A stretch of 64,000 nt of DNA from Melieria omissa (lineage: Eukaryota; Arthropoda; Insecta; Diptera; Ulidiidae), in assembly GCA_963971225.1 (NCBI GenBank), contig OZ020269.1, positions 94,205,540-94,269,539 of the forward strand. Direction: 5' to 3'. Numbering within the stretch: position 1 is the stretch's first letter; every line of letters begins with the position of its first letter. The notes beneath the pieces were generated by a model. That model saw only the letters and a program-made list of their open reading frames with translations. It ran no database searches and had not been told where the DNA came from. Shown one piece after another: positions 22,565-36,200 of the stretch. A program made the translations under genes and the position numbers.

Positions 22565-24038
22565 ACTACTACTTACCACTTACTACTTACTACTTACTAG
22601 TTACTACTTACTACTTACTACTTACTACTTACTACTTACTACTTACTACTTACTACTTACTACTTACTACTTACTACTTACTACTTACTACTTACTACTT
22701 ACTACTTACTACTTACTACTTACTACTTACTACTTACTACTTACTACTTACTACTTACTACTTACTACTTACTACTTACTACTTACTACTTACTACTTAC
22801 TACTTACTACTTACTACTTACTACTTACTACTTACTACTTACTACTTACTACTTACTACTTACTACTTACTACTTACTACTTACTACTTACTACTTACTA
22901 CTTACTACTTACTACTTACTACTTACTACTTACTACTTACTACTTACTACTTACTACTTACTACTTACTACATACTACTTACTACTTACTACTTACTACT
23001 TACTACTTACTACTTACTACTTACTACTTACTACTTACTACATACTACTTACTACTTACTACTTACTACTTACTACTTACTACTTACTACTTACTACTTA
23101 CTACTTACTACTTACTACTTACTACTTACTACTTACTACTTACTACTTACTACTTACTACTTACTACTTACTACTTACTACTTACTACTTACTACTTACT
23201 ACTTACTACTTACTACTTACTACTTACTACTTACTACTTACTACTTACTACTTACTACTTACTACTTACTACTTACTACTTACTACTTACTACTTACTAC
23301 TTACTACTTACTACTTACTACTTACTACTTACTACTTACTACTTACTACTTACTACTTACTACTTACTACTTACTACTTACTACTTACTACTTACTACTT
23401 ACTACTTACTACTTACTACTTACTACTTACTACTTACTACTTACTACATACTACATACTACTTACTACTTACTACTTACTACTTACTACTTACTACTTAC
23501 TACTTACTACTTACTACTTACTACTTACTACTTACTACTTACTACTTACTACTTACTACTTACTACTTACTACTTACTACTTACTACTTACTACTTACTA
23601 CTTACTACTTACTACTTACTACTTACTACTTACTACTTACTACTTACTACTTACTACTTACTACTTACTACTTACTACTTACTACTTACTACTTACTACT
23701 TACTACTTACTACTTACTACTTACTACTTACTACTTACTACTTACTACTTACTACTTACTACTTACTACTTACTACTTACTACTTACTACTTACTACTTA
23801 CTACTTACTACTTACTACTTACTACTTACTACTTACTACTTACTACTTACTACTTACTACTTACTACTTACTACTTACTACTTACTACTTACTACTTACT
23901 ACTTACTACTTACTACTTACTACTTACTACTTACTACTTACTACTTACTACTTACTACTTACTACTTACTACTTACTACTTACTACTTACTACTTACTAC
24001 TTACTACTTACTACTTACTACTTACTAGTTACTACTTT
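22565..24038. repeat. (CTTACTA)n heptamer satellite, ~210 units
   Basis: A nearly perfect heptamer runs for about 1.47 kb. Variants are few: CATACTA-type units near 22971 and 23041 (exactly 70 bp apart) and a doublet near 23447-23456. A CTTACTAGTTACTACT variant occurs once close to each end (about 22594 and 24021). The 510-codon frame across it (repeating YYLLLTT) is a by-product of a 7-bp unit without stops. Its right border runs straight into the truncated MITE copy at 24033. Confidence 0.97.
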
Positions 24039-24510
24039 TACTCTGTGTCTCGATATTATGTTACTTTAGAAGTGTGCACACGATATTTAAAGTCGCCACG
24101 CCTCTTTGTTAGAGTTCTAGAGCTAGTTTACTTTTGAACAACTTTAGCTTAAAACGGATTAAATAAATTTTGTATCAATATGTTTTAATTACAGAAAAAT
24201 TAAGTAATATTTATGGAAAAATACAAAATTATCACTTTTTCATTTTATTTAACGATTATTAAAGAAACAGCGTTTTAGTCAAACGCGCCCAATTCGTAGA
24301 CTTCAATTATAACACAAACTTTCCCTGATATTGCTGCAAGTTATTGGAAATTATTTTGGGAATAACAGGAACATTTTTGGAATTTGCTTTTAAGAATATT
24401 TATTTGTTAGTGACTACTTAAATTAAACCCACAAATCCATTGTAGCTTTTGCTATAAGATGACAAATAGGTCAAGTTGCTCTCAGGCAACTTTGCGGTCG
24501 AAAGGGTTAA
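24033..24510 (-). mobile_element. piggyBac-like MITE, copy 2, truncated
   Basis: The reverse complement of this segment aligns with 5134-5831. The CCCTTTCGACC end lies at 24506 and abuts TTAA (24507-24510). The other end is lost where the heptamer satellite begins, just after the ATATCGAGACACAG-like segment. Copy 2 lacks the AAAAT tract of copy 1 and shows the ancestral sequence at that point. Confidence 0.8.
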
Positions 24511-26307
24511 ATATCTGGTCACCCTTTAGTTATTATTTTTTATATCTATGTGTTTTTTTATTAATTCTACATCGTATTTTTTACATTCCATTTCCTCCAC
24601 TATTCTTCCTTCAATATGAGTTCTCTTCTCTTTTGATGACAGCACTTTTTGTCCACAAGAGACCAACATTGAAATTCATACGCTGAACATTTCTTCCCAT
24701 AACCTCGTGAACAACTATTCTTCGCTTCCTTTCAGCCTTTTTCAACTGCACATTTTCTACTACTAAAGTAGGAGTAAAAAAAGCACCAAGCAAAGCCATA
24801 AACTAGTTGAAGAAAATACAACAAATTCGACTGTGTGTGTGTTGCTGGCATTCGCAGTGTCGACGCTTGGTGTGCTGCTGTTCAGCTCTTCATGAGATTT
24901 GGTACATACCTGTGCCTGTGTCGAAACAGCGTGGCCAACCTTTTTAAATAAAGCGAAAGCTACAACTTTTGCCAACACACACACAAACATATCCACCTGC
25001 AATAATACCAAAAATCAAATAAGCTCAAATGCACCAAAGTATAGTATACAAGTATATATGTATATGTCTATACAAATCTATATCTGTGTCTGACTGTGTG
25101 GCTAAGAGTTTTATGCAAAACTTTTTTAACGATCTCACTTCCGATTGCAGGACAATTGCATTGCATACACATTCCTACTTACACACACACATACTCGTAC
25201 TCGTACTTCCATCTAAGTATCCACGAGTACATGCTTACATAAGTATGTCTCATATGTAGATATGTCTCGTCCAGGTTAGAGCCTTCACGGCGCACTGGCG
25301 ACATGTGCGCGTGTTCGTCCGCATGTTGCTGCAACAAAAGCTGGCGGCACATTCAAGACAAATTGCGTACGAAAGCAGGAAGCGGACAAGTGTAGCATAT
25401 GCGGCCATTGTTGTCATTGTATGCGCATTTGTTAGTACAGACACTGGCCGAATTATTACGCTTGAGGCGAAAAATTTACGACTTCGGCGCGAAATAATCT
25501 TAAGTATTCGATCTGTATGCTGCTTTTTTCTCTGTGGTTGTTGTATTTTTGGAGTAAGGAGGATCTGTGAGCATAGTCAGATCTATATTTATTTTTTTAT
25601 TTATTTAATTTATTTAATTATCTCATTTATTTGTTTAGCTAAATAAGCCATTAGTGCCTGAAACAGATTTTTAAAGACATTTTTCAAACAAAACAGATAA
25701 CATCGAGTGTCAAAAAGAACGGCCAAGGGTTTGTCTCACGTAAAACGAGTCCATATGTTTTCAAGATTAGGGTCCATGCGTTCCATTTCACTAGTTGAAG
25801 GTATTTCTTCTCTTTATATAGTAACTGATTTAATAAATCATCATTAAATCGTCATTTAACTGATAAATCAATCATGTTTTTTCTCAAATAAATTATAAAT
25901 AAAATATAAATTATAAATAAAAATAATAAATTATAATAATTTATAAGTTTTTAACTTTAATGTTTATTAAATTATGATTGCTGATTTCGAAAACTTCAGA
26001 TAGTTTTATGTTGGAAAACATTTTGGCAAATTTCTTTGACTTTAAATTTTATAAGAATAAGAGTTGCTAAGCGGGCTGTCGTGCCAGTCAATTATTATTA
26101 AATTAAGAGTTGCTAAAAAATTTCTCGAAAAACCTTTCTTCAGGTTCTAATGGGTTAAGTGAACAATGCTATTTATAGAAAAATCTATATAAGAACAATT
26201 GCGGCTCGAAATTATCGGTTTGAAATAATTAAAAGTATCGTATTGAGATCTGAAGGTGGTGAACATTTGATTCCCGACTCAACAGACAGTTTTGTTTAGG
26301 CTCAGCG
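24511..26307. other. Unique sequence, island at 24560-25480
   Basis: CA/TG-rich and TATG-rich stretches are present near 24830 and 25060-25260. Nothing recognisable as a gene. From 25690 it is AT-rich and featureless apart from TAAAT-rich simple sequence near 25880-25960. Confidence 0.4.
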
Positions 26308-26959
26308 CAGTGTTGCCAGATACCTGAAATGACTTTCTCCTAACTCCTTAAAAGAAAGTTGAAATTTTCTCAAAAAAATTTTCTCATGAAATTTTTTCAA
26401 AAAAAATTTAAAAAAATCTACTAAAATTTTTTTTATAATTTTTGTGCTTATAAATTAAAGAATTAAACTTTTAATAAAAAATAAACATATATTCAGTTTT
26501 TTTCAGCCTTGTTTTATAAAAAATAAAAATATATTAAGTTTTCTTCAACCTTCGGCTTCAGCTGAGCAACATAAAAAATAAAATTTTTTTTTATGAAAAA
26601 AAGAGAACGGTAAGAAATTCGCTTTTCTACACTTCCGTCATTCATTGCATGAATTATAATTTATTATAATTAATAATTTATAATATTTATAATTATTTAT
26701 AATAATTTATTATTATTATACACTTTGGAACATTTAATTTATTTCAATCAAATTGGACACTTTAGCTTTGAATATTCAAAGCATCAGCGCCACTAATGAA
26801 GTCAAATGTATCATCATAAAAATCGCTTAACCTTTTTTAAGCTTTTGTAAAATTTAAATTTCTTAAACTTCCTCCAAAACAATTATTTCTCCTAGAATTC
26901 TTCTAAAAGGCCAAGAATATCCTAAATCTTTGAGGAAATACCCTGATCTGGCAACACTG
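26308..26959. mobile_element. hAT-type MITE, 652 bp
   Basis: The ends are CAGTGTTGCCAGAT, perfect over 14 bp when inverted. The 8-bp flanks GCTCAGCG and GCTCACGG agree at 6 of 8 positions, which suits an aged hAT duplication. The interior is A/T-rich and non-coding with TTATAAT-rich stretches. Confidence 0.7.
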
Positions 26960-27391
26960 GCTCACGGGACATTGACTCATGGGTAGACTTGCTGAAAAAC
27001 TACTGGTACCATAATTTTTTGTGGTTGTGATTCTAAAGAAGAAGAAGAAGAAGAAATGAACTCATAGCAAGACAAGCTGACAAATTATTGCTACAACAAT
27101 TTTTGTTGTGGCTGTCGTTTTGAAAAATAAACAACTTTTTGTGCCAATCTTTGTTTATAACCAATAAAAACTGAAAAACCTTGAATTTTCGATTTTTTAG
27201 TAGTCTTGGCCTAAGTGTGCTCCTCCAGGAGCAGCCACACACTACCTACCTACTCGTACTGAGCTCTCAACTATAAACATTCGAGAGATAGCAACCTTGG
27301 AATCGTTGGACTTCATGGATCATTAAAAAGGTCACTTGTTGTGTTCTATTGAATCATCTCTCTGTCTTTAAATGATCTATTGTGCCCTATT
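26960..27391. other. Unique spacer
   Basis: A GAA-rich triplet run lies at 27039-27054. No gene recognised. Confidence 0.4.
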
Positions 27392-28985
27392 ATTAGTGAC
27401 CACGGAACATCTACTGAACTCACGCTTTAGTAATGTCTATATAGAAGTCCTCGATGGTTCAGACAGTTATTCAGTCCATTTGCCAAGACAAAAAACATAA
27501 TTTTGGTTCACAAAGTAGTCCAGAGATTCCTCTTTTCATTTAGAAAACTTGCACACAGTTTTGCTGCGATTATAAATCACAATTGATTCCATGTTTTTAA
27601 GTCTACAATTACCAGTTAGAAACCGATGACTAGTTTTCATTGAAACTGTGGCGAAGTTACCTTTGGATAACATTCTTCTAAGAAGAAGTTAGTTCTTGAT
27701 CCTTAGAATAAAATAATGTATAGTATTTTACGTTTCTGAATGTTTCATGATGTGTTAGAGTCAGTACAGTGTAAGGTAGTCTTGACTTTCTATTGTTTCC
27801 CTTTTTAGTGACTGCGAAAGTATCTACTGAACCCATGCTTTATTAATGTCTAGAAGCTTTCGAGGCTTTAGGCACTAATTCACTCCATCTGCTATGAGAA
27901 AAAACATAATTTTCGGTTTACAGAGTGGTCCAGAGATTCCTCGGTTCATCTACAAAACAAGCAGCTTTTTAAGGCAGGTTCTCACCTTGTGGATCCGAAA
28001 AAGTGCACTTTTTTTAGGAATTTTTTTTGAGAAAACGGTTAAAGATAGAACGCTGAAAATTGTTTCTGGATATGAACACACATTTATTTAGAGAATACAA
28101 TTTTTCAAATTGAATGAATCAAAAAAGGGGGGGAGGGGCGTCCATCAGTGGCGGCATGTCGGCGAGGAGGTGTCCCGCTACCGGAAGTGATTCCGTCAAA
28201 ACCCGTGATCGGAAACACAAAAATCGAACACATTCTTAATGTGTACCGTATTATCTATTGAATGAACCAAGATCATGAAAAAAAAAATCAAAATTACAAA
28301 AGTTATGAGGTTTTGAAAAAAAAATTAAGATTTTCGCATTTTTTTGTTCACTTATTATTTTTTTAAATAAACAATTTTCAATATTTTTGGCTGATCGGTG
28401 GTTCATTCATTAGAAAAAACCCTAAGGAACATTTGGAAAAAATTTGGTGACGATTGGTTCATTCCAGCGCCTTCAATCACTTCCGTAAGGTCCGAAAATG
28501 TGGTTCTGAGAAAAACGCGTTTAAAGTTTAAAGCGCGCTTGGCCGGTGCTCTACACTGCTCTATGTAACGGCCTGTAACTTTTGTAATTTTTCAGATTTT
28601 GATCTGAAATTTCTGGAGTACATTTTTGAAACATATATCTACACGATAAGGCAAAAAAAAAAATTGTTGTTTTTTTTTTTCCACAAGGTGAGAACCTGCC
28701 TTAAGGGGAACATTCTCTCAAGAAGATTCAAGAGTTGATGCTTAATTCTAAAATTTAATTTATATTTAATTTATTTTTTAATTAACTTAACTTGATCCCA
28801 TATTTTCCTAGTCTACAATGACCAGTTAGAAACTGATGACTAGTTTTCATTCAAAGTGTGCCATAGTAACGTTATTCAAAGCTACATTCTCTCAAGAAGA
28901 TCCACATATTATTTTTTAATTTTAAAATATTTGATAGTATTTTGAGTTTCTAAATGTTTCATGATATCTTAGTGACTGTACTCGA
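27392..28985. repeat. ~400-bp direct duplication, second unit split by a MITE
   Basis: Unit A (about 27392-27775) and unit B (about 27815-28985) share an ordered series of segments, among them ACATAATTTTSGGTT, GTCCAGAGATTCCTC, ACCAGTTAGAAAC, GATGACTAGTTTTCATT and GAATGTTTCATGAT. Unit B is longer only because the 728-bp element at 27973-28700 lies inside it. Confidence 0.8.
27973..28700. mobile_element. MITE with 21-bp perfect ends and TTAA flanks
   Basis: The ends are GGCAGGTTCTCACCTTGTGG(A), perfect over 21 bp when inverted. TTAA lies at 27969-27972 and 28701-28704. The interior is non-coding, with CAGTGGCGGCATG at 28145 and A/T runs. TTAA flanks suggest a piggyBac-type target choice, but the ends do not start CCC. 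Confidence 0.75.
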
Positions 28986-31239
28986 GCAAGACTGTCCAAC
29001 AGGATTCAAGGATTTCAGAGCTAATGCAACAAATTTCTCGTTTGCTTTCAATGCACATCCTCTCTATTTTTCTATTCCAGTTATCTCTAGTTTTAATTTT
29101 CCAAAAATTACATAAATAATATATAAATAAATATATAAATACATTTTTCAAATAATATCATTTGAGTATAGAAACTTTCTTTGAACAGTTCCTGTTGACA
29201 TGTTATACCAACAACTTTACCGCAAGTGTCACTTATTTATTGTTTAAAATTGTATAAAGTCTTATACTTTTTTTGGGGAAGTTTAATACTTTGACCTACC
29301 TCTGTATATTTATCCATCTGTGTAGTTATTTTGTATATGTGTTTGAGTACGATTGTGGTAATTCATGTTCGTACATATATCGTCAGCAATGCAACGTGCA
29401 ACAAAATGTGGCAAGCGAAACTGATATTACTGCGTAAAATTGTCTATTACAAATTTTTGTGCAAAGTTGTGTGCAATTTAAATTGCAACAACAATAACAA
29501 TAACTACGAAAGTGACACTATAAAACAGCTCAACTCAACAGCGAAAGCAAAAAGTTAACAACAACAAGCCAAACCAAACAACAATAGGAAAGAAATGCAA
29601 CTAAGCGCGCAATACGCAATTATATTGTGCAATAATATTGTTTACCTTTCAATTGCCAAGTCATTTTTCATGCTTTGTAAGTGTTTCATTTCGCTTTTAA
29701 TTGCATTTTACGCTTGACAATTTTTGTTTATTTTGAAATATTTTATGAAATTCTTACTGACGATTTACATTTATTGCTTATGGCACACACACACACACTT
29801 ATATATTTAATTGCATGATATACATTTCTGTAAAGTGTAGGCTTGAAACTTTGTCAGTTTGTTGCGGAATATGGAAAAGTTATGAAAAAAATTTAGTAGA
29901 AAAAGTTTGATTTTTTGGCAAGAATTTTGCAAAATTTATAATTTATTCAACTCAAGTTTTTTGCTTGTTTTTTCTTGGATTTTTCTTTCAGTTTTTACTT
30001 CTTTATTTTACTTTTCAGTTTTCTTAATTTGTTTTGGAAGAGTTTCTAATAGGTCTTTTTATTCGCTTTTTCAGTGTTCCTAGTTTGTTTGGAAGGGATT
30101 CTAATAGATCGTTTTTTCTGTTCGTCAGATTGAAACTTGATATATCTTTGGTCATCTACGTTTAAGTCTGTTGATTTGTTGATTTACCACACCATGTCTA
30201 AGTAAGCAAAAGTTATATTAATCACACATAGTCTTCTTGCAATTATGAAACTAAATGTTTAACCCAATGAGTTTCATTGTAATCTAACCCAGTTATCTGC
30301 CAATTTTTTAATATTTTAAAGATTGTTCCATTCCAAAAATTGTTCCATTGGTCATGAATGAGTCAGCCAAGAAAACGCTTTAGACTTATTTAAAAGTCAA
30401 TTATCTCATTCATTGAATTTACTGGATCTAAAGATTGTCTTTTGTACACTAAAAAACAATAAAGAACAAATTCGGCATTGAGTTGCTTCCCAAACAAAAA
30501 GACCGCACGCTTCTAATGGAAGAAGTAAGCAGATGCAATTCCGAACCTCCAGCACTCATCAATACTTTTGAAGCTCACTTTGGCAGTAAACAAGTCTTTG
30601 CAGCATAATTGATCGAACCTAGTTATTATATAATAAGATGGGATAGTGGAAGAGCACTAGGATCCCTTGAAATCCTTTTATATTTATATAAGGTGATGTT
30701 AAAAGATCCATTGTTTCTGTGAAAAATTTAAGGCTTTATTTAGACATAGTTTCAATGACGCAATTTAGTTTAAATAGGCTTCGTTTTATTCCATAACTTG
30801 TTGCCTTTTTTAAGGAAATTCCATTATGTTTCTCTGAGAGAAATCCTCGTCCCTTTGAATCCTCGTTCCTTTGAATCCTCGTCCCGTGAAAGTATATTTT
30901 CATCCTCATTCATCATTATTTTTCACCATTAAAATCATTCGGCATAGACAGTAACAGTTAAGAATCACTTGGTGCCAGGTCTGAACCACAAGTTGGATGC
31001 ATAAAAACCTACCAACCAAGCTTCTGGAGCTTCACTAACTTTGTGTGTGTCCTAGCGTTGTCCTCATGGAACAAAAATCCTCTACTAAGAAGTGAACCAG
31101 AAAAAATTTTGAATTTTTAAGGACACATTCAAAAAATAATAATAGTCTGATTTTACTAAAATAAACTGCAGTTTATTATACACTTCTTAAACTCGAATTC
31201 ACAAAAAATTTTCATGAAATATAATTAGTGGTCGCAACA
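28986..31239. other. Unique AT-rich sequence, no gene
   Basis: T-rich, TTTCAG-containing runs near 29985-30125 resemble splice acceptors but lack donors. A 75-codon frame at 29331-29558 is CAA-derived. Nothing else is supported. Confidence 0.4.
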
Positions 31240-32270
31240 TTTTTTAATATTTTTCTTAACGCTCTTAGTTAGAGACTGGATAGTACGTTCGGTGACTATT
31301 GTATAGGCTGTTCGATTTCGGAACTGTACATCATTTTTGAAAACTTTCTTTTGTTTCTTAGGGTTTACTTCATTATAGCCCAATATCTTTCAATAGGCTG
31401 AAATTCCGGGAAGTTGGGAGGATTTGCCTCATTTGGGACCACCGTGAAACAATTTCCTTCATACCATTTCATAACTGATCTGGAGTAGTGGCTTGTTTCT
31501 AGGTCTGCCCAAAAGAAAACTGTGCCTTTGTGCTATTCAATAAATGGTAAAAGGCGTTTTTGCAGGCATTCTTCTATATAAGTTCTAGAGTTATTTGTTC
31601 TTGTCGTAATGAACGCCTTGCTCCGTAAAAAGTAGGAGCAAATAGCTTACAAAACCATGAAGCGTTTTTTGGTGCATTTCACTTCGGAGTATTTTCTTTG
31701 TGTTCCATTCTTATTGTTTGTAGTGAAATAGGCATTCCAGGCAACTACTTGAAGTCCACCTTAGAGTAAGTTTCATCATCGAGATTCACGCAATTGAACT
31801 TGGTTACGTAATCGTCATAAAGTTTTCAAGTCCGCATCTTCGCTATTTTTTCTTTTGCTTCCCACCGGTCAGGCACTTTCTGCTATTTGTAGGTCCTTAA
31901 TTTTTGACATCGTTTACATCGCATCTCAGTTGATTGCGATGTAGCAATCCGATGTAGCTGCAAAATCTTGAGTCGACCTCGTTTGGTTATTCCGATATGT
32001 GCTAACAACCCTCTTCAGCACTTCTGGGTTACTTGGACCCTTTTTCCTGCCTGATCCTTCGGTTATGTAGATGGAGTTTCGCGCGTTTTAGTTGTTTATA
32101 ACATTATAAACCGTCGCTACGTTCGCTCCGGACTTCGTTTTATCAGTCAAGTAAATGTCCCGTATTAATTTGAGGCAGCGTTCTTGTGGGCTGGACATGT
32201 TGATTAAAGCAGATCCAAGATGCAATTGACTAACATAACAAGAAACTGCAATATTAATACATACTTTCAC
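31240..32270 (-). pseudogene. Tc1/mariner-superfamily transposase relic
   Basis: Read on the minus strand with many stops and frameshifts. The N-terminal part (32270-32090) includes SSPQERCLKLIRDIYLTD. The middle has traces of the VNLDDETY...KVDF region near 31790-31750, where the first catalytic Asp lies. The C-terminal part has FFWADLETSHYSRSVMKWYE and NPPNFPEFQPIERYWAI near 31530-31380, with the Asp and Glu of the remaining catalytic positions. The order is that of an IS630/Tc1-type DDE transposase of about 330 residues, so nearly the full length survives in broken form. I could not identify terminal inverted repeats. Confidence 0.8.
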
Positions 32271-32490
32271 TCGAAAATACCAGCCTCCTAACTCTTGGCA
32301 TTTTCGTACGCTGGATGCCTAAAAATTCTAAAAGCAAAAAGGAAGAGAAAGGCTAAATTTAATAACTTTTTCCTCTATAAAAGAATTTTTTTTTGGCATT
32401 CGCCCTAATTTTTTCGGTATGACGAATAATCTGCTTCGGCTTCGGCCAAAAATCCACACTTCAATAAAATCCTGGCAAAACTTCAAAGGG

Positions 32491-32538
32491 CTAACGTAAC
32501 CAACCCAAGTCATTAGCCTTGTTGAGGCCCTATGCTCC
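32491..32538 (+). repeat. Short non-LTR retrotransposon 3'-end fragment
   Basis: TAACGTAACCAAC followed by GAGGCCCTATGCTCC matches, with changes, the segment at 60720-60795 in the same orientation. The wording is like the 3' untranslated end of non-LTR elements. Only about 48 bp remain. Confidence 0.4.
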
Positions 32539-32675
32539 AAAAGTATTTGTTGGTTAACATGAATTCATATTTTTACTATAATTAATTGTTTTCAATTGAT
32601 TAGCAATGGAAGCAGTTATTTCGTGTTGAGGTAAAGAGGTTTTAGTTTAAGTTCAATGAGGTCGTAACTTCATTT

Positions 32676-33276
32676 CGCACACACACTACAATAGTGACAC
32701 AACTCAAAATTTTTCATTTTCGGGTTTATGTGTTAATATTGTGCACAATGGATACATCTACCAATCAGCAAAAGCTCAGCATATTTTTTTGTTGGTAGCT
32801 GGTGCAAAAATACAGTTAGGTGTCTCTTCATGTCAGAAGTTTGATGCTATTTGATCGCTGCAGCTCAATGCAAAAGAGTCCTAACTCAAATTGTGTCACT
32901 TTTGATGAAATAAATTTTTGTTAAAGTTAATTTTAAGCAAAATTCTGACAATTTTTGTATATATTTTTAAATATTAAAATTAATTATGAATTTTCAAAAT
33001 TTTTCTTTAAACTAAAAAGTGGCATAACTTGAAATAATTCGGTAATTATTGAATTAAAATATCATCAAAACAGTCATAGCTCAAAATTTTGGATTTTTTA
33101 GTGTAAAATAAAAAAAAATTCTTGCAACTTATCTTAAGCATTAATCTGTAAGGATTTTCTACTGAACGGTCTATACGATATTTAAAAAAAAGTTTTTTTT
33201 TTGCTCCAAAACAGTTTTTTGCGTTTCGTGAAAAATCAAAAATTTTGAGTTGTGTCACTTTTGTTCTGCGTGTGCG
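32676..33276. mobile_element. Tc1/mariner-like MITE, ~600 bp
   Basis: The ends are inverted over about 45 bp. The left reads CGCACACACACTACAATAGT and the right, inverted, CGCACACGCAGAACAAAAGT. Both continue GACACAACTCAAAATTTTT. Inner, weaker copies of the same AACTCAAA...GTGTCACTTTTG motif lie near 32885 and 33070. It has no coding frame. The target duplication is not clear. Confidence 0.75.
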
Positions 33277-36200
33277 TTTGATTCTTGATTTTCAACCTGA
33301 TTTTTTTTCTTAAGTGTCGCACAACTTTAAAAATGTATAATTTTTGTAGTAAGTAATCTGTCTTCATTCAATAATGGCTCAAATGTTTCATAGTTTAAAT
33401 CGAGTTTGCTGTTTAGGATATATAAATTTATGATTTAATTGTAAATTCACATCAAACACCCGAGACTGCTTATGGTTGGCTATTTGGTAGAAGCGTGTAG
33501 AGTAATTTATGTGCAACAAACAACACAGCCACGCCATGAGCTGACAAGTTGAGTAAGATTGGAGAGGAGGGATTTGGTTAGGGGTCGGGATTGTGCGTGA
33601 GGGGCTTTACATACTACAAAAGGCAAACACACAGCCAGACAAATACCAGCAAATGGGCCGAGGGTGAAGATGCAGTTGAACTAATACCCACACGGACACT
33701 TGTTCACATACAAACATGAGTAAAGATAGGTTTGTGTGTCCACAGAATGCTTCCTTCTGGCACTATGGCGCCGTCGTCGCCAGTCGTGACAAAGTCGAAG
33801 TTGATCTTGTTGCTGGTGACAAAGTCACATTACGCGGAAGTGAGATGCGCCACAGCGTCACAACGCCACCGATTCGCATTCCATTGCAAGTCGAATCGAG
33901 TCGAGTAGAGTCGAGTTGAGCAAAATGGAGTGCAATGGCACGAAATGCTGTACGCTGAGAATGAAGCATGCGCTGCATGAGACGAGAGCGGCGGGCACGG
34001 AGGGAGAATGTAGGAAAGCCGACGGAACGGGAAGTCATATAAGGATGCTTAATCATATCAGTGGCGCATTATTCGGAAGGAGCAATCGTTTTTGTGCGCC
34101 ACGATAATAATTCACGTACGCACACAAACACAGGCACATGTGTGCTTATTTCTGTATGTGTGTGTGTGTGTGTGTTATTTGTGTGCTGCTCATTTCGTGC
34201 TGCGCTGACTGTTGCTGTGCTGTGTTGCTTGTCTACTGGCTGCTTTTGCTTGTTGTTGTCTTAGTTTATTGTTGTTATTGTTGTTGTATTGTTGTAGTAG
34301 TATAGTTGTTAATCCGATTTGGTGCCATTGTATCTGTCACGTGCCTGTCAACTCGTTTCCATATCCAACGCTTTGCAATTTCCCTTCAAATGTCTACAAC
34401 TTAGAAGCCTTCTTGTTGTTATTGTTGTTGTTGTTCTATTCTTGTTCAAGTACATTATCCTTTGACAAATGTTTTTATGATTAAGCAATGTGCAAGTAGA
34501 TGATTTTAATTTTTCTAATTGATAAAGTTTGAACTGCATTACTAAGGTTGCTTAAGTTGCTGTTCTTTGTGCTTAAGTCGAGTAAATTGAATTCAATGAA
34601 AGTTGTAGTGGCTACAAAATGTTACGTGGTTCTTTGGTTGGTTATGCTTTCTTATTTTTTTAATTGTAGGATAATGAAATCATTCACTACAAAGTCAAAT
34701 ACTTGAAGTGTTTGAAGGGGTCACATAAAATAAAAAAAATAAATAAAAGTTGTAGTAAAAATAAATCGATTGTTTTTCTTATAGAAAGACTTTAGTAATC
34801 TATAAGCCGTGTTGTACAAGTGCAATCAGAACACGCTAGATAGCGTTAGAAAGATACAACTTCGTACTAAGAAAACTTTTCAGACATTTTTCTGATTGCT
34901 TGAAAATTTTCACTCACTTTGACCACAATTTTCAATAACTTTTTGACGTCAAAAAGTTTCATCATAAATTTGTTATGAGTTGAAAGCAAAATGCTTCGAA
35001 ATCTTCTCAAATAAATTCTTTCAATATGTAAAAAAAAAATTAAATTCCGAGTTTCTCTTAAAAGAAAACAATGCTTAATTAACTCCCATTAGATTGTAAC
35101 AAATTCCATTTATTTTATGACACCAGGAAAACCTAACATAACCCAACTTTTTTCCACACTTTAAATTTACATTCTTACTTTAAACTTGCTTTCTCTAGTC
35201 TTCTAGTTTTTGCTTACAATCTTTGCACTAAGACTTGCTGTACTTTACTCTTTACAAAAAGAACTTCATGGAACCATAAAAACCCGAATAAAAACCAGCA
35301 CTTACGTCACACGTTGTCGCAACCACTCACAAAGATGAGTGACAATTTTCTGTCTGATTTCGTTAGTTTGCGAAATTACACAAGCAGAAAGACCAAAGTG
35401 ACCCACTGACGACGCTGTAATGAAGTGTGTCAAAAAATGTTTCGCAGTTATTGCAGTTTTTTCCGCAATCATTTTTTGCACGTCAACGTGGCAACGCCTT
35501 TCAGCTTAACTGCCACTTATGGCAGCCGACAGCGAATGAAAAATCGTTTGCCGGCACTGGCAGTAATCATGCGGCGAGATCATTTGCGGCACATACGAAC
35601 ACTCGTACGTGTGCATAGCTTTTTTGTGTGTATGTGTGTGTGTGTGTGTAAAAGAGTGCATGTGTGTTGTTAGTTGCAAACTGTGCTTATCGCTTCAGTG
35701 TTGCTGTGTTTATATACCCTGCACTGAGTTGTTGGGCTTTATGCACTTTGACCAAAAGCGCTGCACGCTTAGAAGAAGCAGTGAACTATAGGAAAGAGTA
35801 TAGATTGTTCTATATAGAATGATTAGAATCACCAGAAGAAACTGTTTAGTCATAGTTCATACATCTTGTAATGAACTTTAATAGTCCATGATCAGCCTGT
35901 CTGTTCGTTCGTCTGTCAAACAGCTGATTAAAGCAGGTACGATCTCGGATTTCTAATCTGACTTTAATTGTAATCAATGTAATCTGTTAGTACGTGTTTA
36001 CTTACGACTGGATGTGGATGCAACACGCCCCCTTATGAACACATTATAGATCACAATAATTCACAATAATGCTCTTCTAAAATCTTTTGGTTACACTTTG
36101 AATCACTGACGATTTTTACGTTAAAAAGAAGTGAGAAGAACGTTTGTAGGGTCTAGACAAAATGGGCGTGGTTAAGGCATTGGATTCTCGTTAATTAACT

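Noticed and set aside
22537..24069. 510-codon open frame
   Set aside because: Entirely a translation of the CTTACTA heptamer; a 7-bp unit without stops stays open. No gene evidence.
29960..30125. Series of TTTTTCAG acceptor-like sites
   Set aside because: They come from a T-rich low-complexity stretch with no donors and no open frames.
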